A program made the position numbers and the translations under genes. A stretch of DNA of 64,000 nt. Source: Lophius americanus. Taxonomy: Eukaryota > Chordata > Actinopteri > Lophiiformes > Lophiidae. The stretch is taken from contig JBBDHG010000019.1 in NCBI GenBank assembly GCA_037951165.1, positions 11,634,001 through 11,698,000 on the forward strand, read 5' to 3'. Within the stretch, counting starts at the first letter, position 1. Every line of letters begins with the position of its first letter. Under the pieces are notes generated by a model. The model did not search any database and was not told where the DNA came from. It saw nothing but the letters and a program-made list of their open reading frames with translations. Of this stretch, positions 55,580 through 64,000 are shown one piece after another.

Positions 55580-57468
55580 CTGCAGTGAAAAAAATAAATA
55601 AAAGGAAGGGACAGACAAATAGAGGCCATAAATCAAGGGTGCTTTTAAGAACTTTGAGATTATATTCTGTCACTCCTTGGTTATCTGCGGAGTTCAATTT
55701 GTAAAGCGAGACCTGGTCCGAAGGGTCAAAGCATGATAAAATATTCCGGAATGCATCAAAATCACAATACCACGAGCACATCGGACCATTTGGACCTTAT
55801 AAATTACGCAAAGAGCAGACTTGTTACTCCCAAGCTGAATTTGTACACATTGTATGCCAGAATAAAGCCCTAGGCACAGATGCACTTATTAAATCTGATG
55901 TTTTAGGTGTCGCTGGCTTCATTAGCCACAGTTACTTCAATTTGAGATAAAATGAAGCCTACAGAAATGGGCGCCAGTTCTGGGTCAAATCTGAAGACAA
56001 ATATATGACTGAATGCTAACAAATAGAGACAAATGAGGCACATAATGAGGTGTGTAAGAAACAGAAAGAAAACATATTTGTGACTGGGCTATATTTACTC
56101 TCACATGAGGTATCAGAAGGTGAGAACTTTATTTTGATAAACTGTAATAAATCAGAGATAAATAAAGAGTTGTGATTAGTAATACACTAAATGGAAAGAA
56201 ACGCTCAGTTTACTGTACATGATCTTTAAGAATGATTTTAAGAAATCAGGTAAACACAAGTAATCAGGTTAAAAATATGCACATATAAATGCACTGGTTG
56301 ACATAAAACCTTCAAACCAATGGCAGAAAAAGAAATACCCATATTAAAAATACTTTAAAAGGTCCACCTATCACAAGACTGCACACTGTTGATATGCTTC
56401 ACTTCTCAGTGAATGCTATCCCTTGCAAATTTTCTGTCGTTAGTGACTAAATGCATCTGTTTGAATAAAAATTAATGAAGACTGATGTCTCAACATAGAA
56501 ACCGACAGATCTATGCTACATTTCTGCTCAATGACAATGTGCTTATTAATACTTGCGTACCACTGCACAGCACCACTGATTGATCTTTTAATCTTGAAAA
56601 AGTCATTATTTGGTTTTAACGGTCTTCAATTTCTAGATTGAGCTCAACAAAATATAATGACCATAGCAGTGGAAAAGGACTGTTTGCCTTCTTGGTTGAA
56701 ATGTCACGACAAGCAATTAAAATTAAAGAGAAGAGAAATTTGCCTTTAAAAATTGCTCTGAAATTCAAATTGCTTTTCCAAAAAATGAACAGATGCTATA
56801 GGCACATTCTGGACTTCATGCTTTGCTGAGAATTTATTCAGTTAAAATGGAAGTGAGTCTCAGGTACTACCGTTCATGGCCAACTTTTAAAGCAACTTTT
56901 ATTCTCGCAGATAGAAAACTTCTTCTTCTTCTATTCTGATGAATGTACAAATCCAATCGAAGAACAGGAAAATGTCTAATTAGTCAAACTTAAAGATCAA
57001 AATAATGCACAGTACAGCACATTACCATTCCATTTATTAGACTGCACACGGTTCATGTGATCAACACAAACAAATAGAAACTGCATGCATTGTTTTAGAC
57101 TATTCACATACATTCAACATGTTGGTATGTACATTAATGACACTGTTAATCATAATCAAACCTTTAAGAAACCAGGGTTACACACATGTCACAAACCATC
57201 TAAACATGAATAAAAACTCCTTTTAATCTTAATTTTTAACTAACTCATCTGCATGTTTTTTGTTTCTAAATTTATTTCAATCCATTAGACAAATTTTCTG
57301 CTGAATAACTCATCATGAATCACATTAAATAAGTTCTGATAACCTAATTTCATTCATATTGCTGTATTTTCATGTTGTAAAGCCTAACCAGAAAAAGTAC
57401 AATTTAATTAATGATCTATTTTGGAGATTGTCTTTGCTCCACTGTTAAATATAAAAGCATAAAAACAT

Positions 57469-57550
57469 TTATATATATACAGTATATAGATATATATGTG
57501 GAATATATATATGAGATATACATAAATGTATATATATGTATATATATTTC
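57469..57550. repeat. TA-rich simple sequence
   Basis: Alternating TATATA blocks with short palindromes, read directly. Confidence 0.9.
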
Positions 57551-60500
57551 AGCACAACTTTGAACAACTTTATTGTAAAACATTATGCTGTCAGTGTGTT
57601 ACGTTTGATAAAGTGTGGATTGATGAATATCTGTATAAGAATTCAGGTGACTGATTAAGATAGAGCTGATGCATACATGAGAAACAGTGGGCAAAAAGGG
57701 AGCCAGACATGATAACATAAAAGTGTATGTCTGTGTTTTTGTAAATAAATCTTGGTAAAAAGTATGTGTTCTTAATAAATATATGAAAAGAACATTTTTG
57801 CAAAGTTAGTTTGACAGTTTCTGTACACAACAATATCAAGCTTTTGTAGATGGTGCGAGGGGAGATTTTTTTTTTTTCGCATGGGTAGCTCATGTTTGTA
57901 TTTGGACCATCCTTGAATATCATAATAAGAGTGTTTGATTTGACAAGCTGTATGATTTAACATATACATAAATGAGTCAAACACGGCTTCATCGTAATTC
58001 CCTCTGGGTTGAAGACAAATGATTAAAGGTTTCCTATAAACTGTTTTACAGAGAAATATCAACAAAAGCTTGTAATGTCTAAATGATTAATTTATTAAAT
58101 TAAGATAATGTCTCTTGAGCCTTAAATAAAATCTGACAATGACAACTATTGTAACTATTGTCTGCCCTGAAAATGAATCCCGACATTCATGGGAGTTGAC
58201 AGCTACTACCACTGAATCCATTGTTCCAAACAAAATCTGTCAGATACCATGATACTAAAAACAAAGTCACGTACTGAAGTGTGGGTTAGTTAATTTGTAC
58301 CAGTAAGGATGCAGGGTTTTATTGAAGCCCTGGGCACAACAGAACCCACCACTTGAGAGGATCAGCCTCAGTTCAGCCTCAGTTCAGAGCGCAACTGAAC
58401 ACTGACAGCTTCAGACACTCTAGAAATAAAGCTTTATTTAGCTAAATGATGTTTGGTAGCGGCTGTTTAACCTTGCGGCTGAATAGACGACACAAACACA
58501 GTGTATAATGCTGAGATAATTAAGCTTCTACAACAAACTGAAAGCCACGCTCTATATTCATGAATTTATGGGGGGTCACCGGGAGCTGTCAGTCATTACT
58601 AACAAGCTCTCCTATGTCAACCAAAAAAGCAAACGGTTACAATTACTTCTACTTCAACAATCTTTGGTTTCTATCCAGCCTGTGATGTGGGCCTTTCGTA
58701 ATACCTCTATATGGCAAACTGGATAAAACCCAGAGTAACAAGTTCTGTACCAGATAGGGACCAGGGTGACAGGTGGGTACTGGTACAAAACACACATTGA
58801 GAAGGACTGAGAATACTGAATTGGTGAAATGCTCCTTTAACAGCGAAAAGAAAGAGAAATGTTACAAAGAATTAATGTGGGAGCTATGCCTGAGCAGACG
58901 GATTACATTCTCGTTGTCGAACAAGCAGCTGGTAGTCCATAGCTCTAACATCAACAGTAGAGGAAACTATCAGAGCTGGAAATTGTAAGGCTGTAATACA
59001 TAAGATTCCCGGTGCCATTGCCATTACGTTTGAAAACCATACTTTTCTTGTCCAGAGTCTTGATGGTATTAACAACAAATTCCCTTCCAAAGCTGGCTTC
59101 CTTCATATTTACGCAATCACACTTTTTCTTCATAATTGTTGAGGAATAATTCTTTTGACAATTGTTTGACACAATCAATAGTCAATGGACTCAATAACGG
59201 GAAGGAGATCTGGTTGCCATTGTCAGAAGCATCCAACTGACCTCTGCCGTGCTGATGATTGCAGGGAGTATAACTTCAGCCCAGAAACATCTCATCTATT
59301 GAGAGAAGCAACTATAAGTATGTCTGTTGCTAAATCCAAAGAAAATTGAACGCCTGGAAATCAACGTGGATACCGCCCAACTGCTTTTTAAATCATCAAG
59401 GAAGTGGATGTCTTTGTGATAAAGAGCAACAAAAATATTTTCTTTCCAGAAAGGACAGGAGTGGAATGGCGTTTAGTAACCTCTCCTCTGGTCTGACATT
59501 TACCCTGCAACCAGGATCACTTTTTTTAGGCATGTGTCAAAATCTGTTATATGGTGCTGAAACAGAACAACAATGGAGAAGGGACCATCTAGATGGATCC
59601 GATACAAAGCTCCTTAACAAAGCTACTATTCCAACCAAAGAGCAGATCTACAGTGACTTTCTCCGTACCCCAAAACAAAACATAGTGGACATTCTGAATC
59701 CAAAAGCATGACAGATTAGGGTTGTGGGTAAGGGATCATGCCAGCTTGATCTAAGACTCTAGAGGGTTAATGACAGTAGGTTTGTCTATTTTGAGAACCT
59801 TGCTCTGTAGTTTCAGTGTTAGTCAGATGCATAGCAATCAAAGGCTTCTTTACATTCTAAGTGTGTGTTTTAGTATCCAAAGATAATCAAGGATAAAGAA
59901 ATTAGGTCTAGCATAACAGATCCCCCATTTTTCATCTGAACCCAGCCCTATCCTAGTTCCTGTGGAATTTTACACCGACTAATCAGATTATGCAGAACCC
60001 AACATTAAGGTGACTATCCACAGTATCTCTTTTGACTGGTGCTGAAAAACAAATGGGCACAACCAAACAAGCGCAAATGCAAATATGCCATTTTGAATCG
60101 TAAAGGTATAAGTTAGATCAGAGTGGTCACCACCATTTCACTATCAGCTAGCTATTCTTAATACATACAAAACAGCACCTGAAGAAAACAATAGAAAAGT
60201 CCGTCTGGATAATGATCCGCAGTCCTAAGTGATATTCCAACACCTGAACAAATTGCTTCTGACCTCCCACTGCAGTATTCAAGAGCAGGTGGTCCACCAA
60301 GAAGACAGAGCACGTGTGTCACATTAAAAACAAATTATAACTCCCATCTGCTTTTGTACTAAGGCTGGGACCTTCGCTCTGTATGCAGTTAGCTTCCAAC
60401 AGGCTTACACTGCAACCATGAGCAGAATAGCTAAGGTCTCTAAGAAGACACACACCAATAGCCATATTAGTCTGTGACAAAAATTATAGCAACCTGCATG

Positions 60501-60827
60501 TGCAGATTGTGTTTGCATATGATTTCAAATGGCTAATTTTGGACAACCTTTTGCATAATATGCCATTTACAAAATTTTACGGTATAAAGAAATATACTTT
60601 GCACTAGAATAATAGCATAATCCACCTCCAATCCAGGGAAACGTTGATTCAATAAGCCAAAAAAATTTGGGGAAAAAAAATGGAAAAGTTGCCAGTTCAT
60701 TACAGAGCTAGCACATACAGATAAAAAAAAGAAAAAAAACAAATAGAAAAAATCATTCACATGTTTACCTACGGCCAATTTTAAAGTCACGGCTTTACTG
60801 CTGGTAGAAGCCGAGGTAGAAGCCACT

Positions 60828-60925
60828 GTGGATACCTGATCAAGGGCTGATACCTGATCAAGTCCTGATCAATTGCTGATACCTTATCAGCACTTCATCA
60901 GGTATCAAGTGCTGATCAAATGTAT
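60828..60925. repeat. cluster of CTGATACCTGATCA-type direct and inverted repeats
   Basis: GATACCTGATCAAG occurs twice, and CCTGATCAATT and GCTGATCAAAT follow. An inverted ATCAGGTATCA lies between them. Four TGATCA palindromes occur within about 80 bases. Confidence 0.85.
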
Positions 60926-61857
60926 AATAAGATTATGTTTCTGTGTAGCCTATTCAGAAACCAATTTACTCTTAGTCAATAGTATTTGAAGGTTTGTCAC
61001 CAGTAGCACCAATTTGTTTGCTATGGATAGGAGCTCAGAAAACTTAATGAAACTGTGAAATATGTCAATCCAGATTTAATATGAATTGATATTCTGTAAC
61101 TACGGTACATATCACACCTTTATAATGTTAAGGAAGGAATTTCTGAAGGTCAACAGAGTTACAGCTAGTTGTGCCTGAATATAGATTTTCTTTAACAGTT
61201 TCAGATTTCCAAATAGTGGATATATGACCTCAGCACCCACACCAATAAATAGTTTTGATCCACAAGGTGGCTGCTCCTACTTAAAGTTGCAGCTGAGGCG
61301 TATCCACATTGTTGAACTGGTGCAGGTATTATACATTTCCTGATGCAACACTCCACATGCTTCTGAGTTTGGGATCAGCATCCATATTACACATGTGCAT
61401 CGGTGGCAGAGAGCGGTCAGGTCACCCCAGAATAATCCAAACGAAATCAAATCAAATCATTAAAATCAATGATCTAAGTAGAAGTGGTAACATTTCCAAA
61501 GTACTTCTAATAACCAGACATTTTAGCTCTGTTGCAACCTATTCCACAGTGTTGTTAACGAAGACTGCTGCTTTCAGGAAGATTTAAACTCATTATGAAC
61601 ATGAAACAATTCATCTCATAAGAAACCAATGTACTTTACACTCCTCAAGGCTGCCATTGGAGAAGTATGGATCATAAATTAAACCCTTTGCCCTGGGGGA
61701 AATTTATGTTGTGGGTCTTGATGATATTTTATATTTAATTTTATTCCACAATTGAATGATGTAATAAAACAGGGTAATTAACAGAGAATAAATTGATCAG
61801 AAAAGTTATTTTGCTCATTTTTGTCTACGGTTACAACATAAGGACAAGCCCTTATAC

Positions 61858-62320
61858 CAGTGGTTCTCAAACTTTTGACACCGCGTACCTCCTCAGAATA
61901 TATCTGGCTGTCCAAGTACCACGATTATGACCCATTTAAAAATACATTAGTAGAAGTAGATAACCCTATTCAACTAAACATAGTTCAAACAGGAAGAAAA
62001 TATATTCACAATAAGAATATTATTTATTGTTGACAAGTCAGCCAAAACCACACAAAGTGTGAAGAAGTAGCACTAGAAATGGCACTCCACATAATTATAA
62101 TGCAAGGTGCAGCCCCTCACACACATACAGTACACACACATACAGTACACACACATACAGTAGGCACACATACAGTATACACACAGAGCAGGTGAGAAAA
62201 TTAACAGTAACAACCATAAGTCCCTGCCAATAAACATTTCAAATGCGATGTAACCTGAGTCACACCTCCTAACTGTTTTTCGCCGTTTGCTGCCGGTTGA
62301 TGCTGTTGATTCAGGGATGC
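61858..62320. mobile_element. hAT-like remnant
   Basis: The left end CCAGTGGTTCTCAAACTTTT, then GCGTACCTCCTCAGAATATA and CCAAGTACCACGATTATGAC, matches hAT ends of the CAGTGGTTCTCAA type. On the minus strand at about 62225-62310, SKRRKTVRRCDSGYIAF resembles the N-terminal region of hAT/ZBED-type proteins. No matching right end was found, so it is truncated. Confidence 0.5.
62118..62185 (+). repeat. minisatellite, unit about 14 bp (ACACACATACAGTA)
   Basis: About four to five units with small changes, read directly. It interrupts the hAT-like remnant. Confidence 0.92.
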
Positions 62321-63074
62321 TGCTGTGTTCATTGTCTTCCACCGCAGCTTCTACAACGCTGCTAATGAAGTGAAGTGAAGCAAGTAAAGTTGTAACACTT
62401 AGGGTTGTTGTAACACTTAGGGTGTAATTAACTGGTATAGATGCAAATGAATGATGCAGGCCATGGCTACCTAAAAGTTTTGCCAAGTGATTTCAGGTGA
62501 GTGTAATCAAATACTTGTTTCCATAAAAGCTCTAAATACCATTTGAAGGCCATTAACTTTGAATAATGACTAGCAGAACACTCCTTTCACACTTAACTTC
62601 ACACCCTAACAAATGCATCTTAAGAGAGAGAGGTAAGTGATTTTTATTTGGAAAGCATATAAATAATTGAGCTGTCGCTTTAGTCAGTGGCGTAATAGGT
62701 CGCTACTTTCAAAACTGGTACAAGCAGAAATCTCTCAACTCTTTTACTCAAACCACTTGAAACAACTAAAGAAAGTCAAGTAACACTTTAATCATTGTGT
62801 TCTACGTTAAAGCTGATCTACTGTGAAGTCTGTTGTTCCATTTTGTACTGCAAGGCAGAAAACGTCTTCTGCGTGCTGCAATCACTGCACTGTAGTCCCG
62901 GCTTTACAAGTCAGAGCGTGGCAGCATTAAGAGCTGGTGTGATTGCATGTGCTTTGATGGGGCAGGGATGTATGAGTATTCCCAGCCTGCATTTGGTGAA
63001 AATTCCATGTCCTTACAAGACACCGCTTCCCCAAGATTCATGACGATTTCTCTTCCTCCTTTTCCACCAAAAAT

Positions 63075-63345
63075 GACCTGGTGTTGGTTTGGTACTGGTG
63101 CTAGTGCTTAGTTGGTTCAACTCGTGCACCTCCTTAGAACCTGTTCGCTATTCCATCGGCAGGGAGCCAAGTCAGAGCCACACCATTATGTCAGCAGTTA
63201 AAGTAATCGGTTCTTGGCTTTAAACCAGCAACAGAGTTGGTGCTTTTCTGGCACCAGATTTGAGAGCCAAGAGCTGGTGCTTAGGCCATTGAAAAGCAAA
63301 TAACTGGTGCTAAGTCAGGCTCTGGCTCCGAACTAGCCATCACAG
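63075..63345. mobile_element. MITE-like fish repeat
   Basis: GACCTGGTGTTGGTTTGGTA, then TTAAACCAGCAACAGAGTTG, GTGCTTTTCTGGCACCAGAT and GGCTCTGGCTCCGAACTAG. This follows a familiar fish non-autonomous element built from GGTGCT/AGCACC-type words. Exact ends and target duplication were not resolved. Confidence 0.5.
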
Positions 63346-64000
63346 TTCAGCAAGTTTGGTTAAGTGTTGGATGCAACAATAGTTTTTTAGAATTATAGTA
63401 TAGGCAGTTTGGGTCGCTGCCTTTTGCTGCAAATTTACGTAACACCCCCTCCAAGATATCAGGCTCTATGATTTGGCTTAAAACAAAAGTTGGTCTGTGT
63501 TGTTCACATCAATAGCATAAAAAATGAAGCTCCTTGAAAGGAACCATCAGAAGACCTGATTCATTTCTTCAATCAGGGGGGAGAATAAGAACATCTAGAT
63601 GACGTCATTAACAACTGCTGCCGGGCAAACCTCAAACGTTGCAAAAAGATGTGGGAATAGAGATGAAATATGGCATTTCTGTTTTCATCCAACTAAAGAA
63701 GATGAAATGAAGTGACTCTGGACTGACAAATAGACTGAAAAGCTGCCTCGAAGTCAGTATTCAAAAGAAAATGTCAGTGAAGACGAGTGAAGATAAAGGA
63801 GTTTTTAGAATTTGACTGTGGTCAGGATGTACTGTGTAGGAGGCAAGATTCTCACGTGTTTTTTCATTTTAGCATTTGACCAAGCCACAAGTCAATATTT
63901 ACTTGTTATCTTGGTTTTTATTTAAATTATTTATTTGTTCATGATTAAAGATGAGTTCTCTGCAATGATGAGTTTATGGACAACTGAAGTGGCAATTCAC

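Larger units (their letters stand above)
55580..64000 (-). other. grid1: grid1 intron 4 (partial; runs off the window)
   Basis: No upstream grid1 exon is recognised; the expected preceding segment ending near SFINE was not found. The region holds a TA-rich tract (57469-57550), a TGATCA-rich cluster (60828-60925), hAT debris (61858-62320), a CA-type minisatellite (62118-62185) and a MITE-like block (63075-63345). SOX-like ATTGT words cluster near 58147-58232. A 121-codon open frame at 59346-59711 (plus) matches nothing I know. Confidence 0.7.

Noticed and set aside
59346..59711. A 121-codon plus-strand open frame
   Set aside because: Among the longest anonymous frames, but I recognise no domain. 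Its composition matches the AT-rich surroundings and it sits in a grid1 intron, so I do not call a gene.
62073..62486. A 137-codon host gene on the minus strand
   Set aside because: It combines a hAT/ZBED-like scrap with minisatellite-coded repeats; transposon debris.

Overview
The window comes from a vertebrate nuclear genome, most likely a teleost fish. It is AT-rich and full of microsatellites, and it carries several interspersed repeats that I recognise from fish genomes. Its one confident gene is the 3' part of grid1, which encodes the glutamate receptor delta-1 subunit (GluD1), read on the minus strand. Twelve coding exons lie between 55579 and 12440. They have consistent splice phases and translate to 773 residues plus a stop. 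By comparison with mammalian GluD1 as I remember it (about 1009 residues, 16 coding exons), these are probably exons 5-16. The signal peptide, the first ~235 residues and the promoter lie beyond the right edge. I could not decide between the fish duplicates grid1a and grid1b.

Layout from right to left, which is the direction of transcription: 55580-64000 is the intron upstream of the first visible exon and holds hAT-like debris and minisatellites. Exons 5-8 (55579-42955) encode the second half of the amino-terminal domain. Exons 9-10 encode the linker and ligand-binding lobe S1. Exon 11 ends S1 and carries M1 and most of the pore loop. Exon 12 carries M3 and exons 13-14 carry S2. Exon 15 carries the end of S2 and M4. 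Exon 16 carries the cytoplasmic tail, which ends in the PDZ ligand HGTSI. The 3' UTR has polyadenylation signals near 12220 and 12118. The first 12 kb is intergenic DNA with two oppositely oriented copies of one LINE family and a perfect hairpin.

The most interesting observation is at the 3' edge of exon 15 (M4). The reading frame stays open past a weak splice donor for another 76 codons in locally GC-rich, coding-like sequence. It ends in YTQL, a second class-I PDZ ligand, and a polyadenylation signal follows 385 bases downstream. This would give an alternative, proline-rich GluD1 cytoplasmic tail. Other notable items are a 680-bp non-autonomous hAT element with an 8-bp target duplication, a PIF/Harbinger-like element with terminal inverted repeats, a tRNA-derived SINE, and a Tyr replacing the usual Phe in the SYTANLAAF motif of M3. 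I found no tRNA, rRNA, CRISPR array or second host gene.
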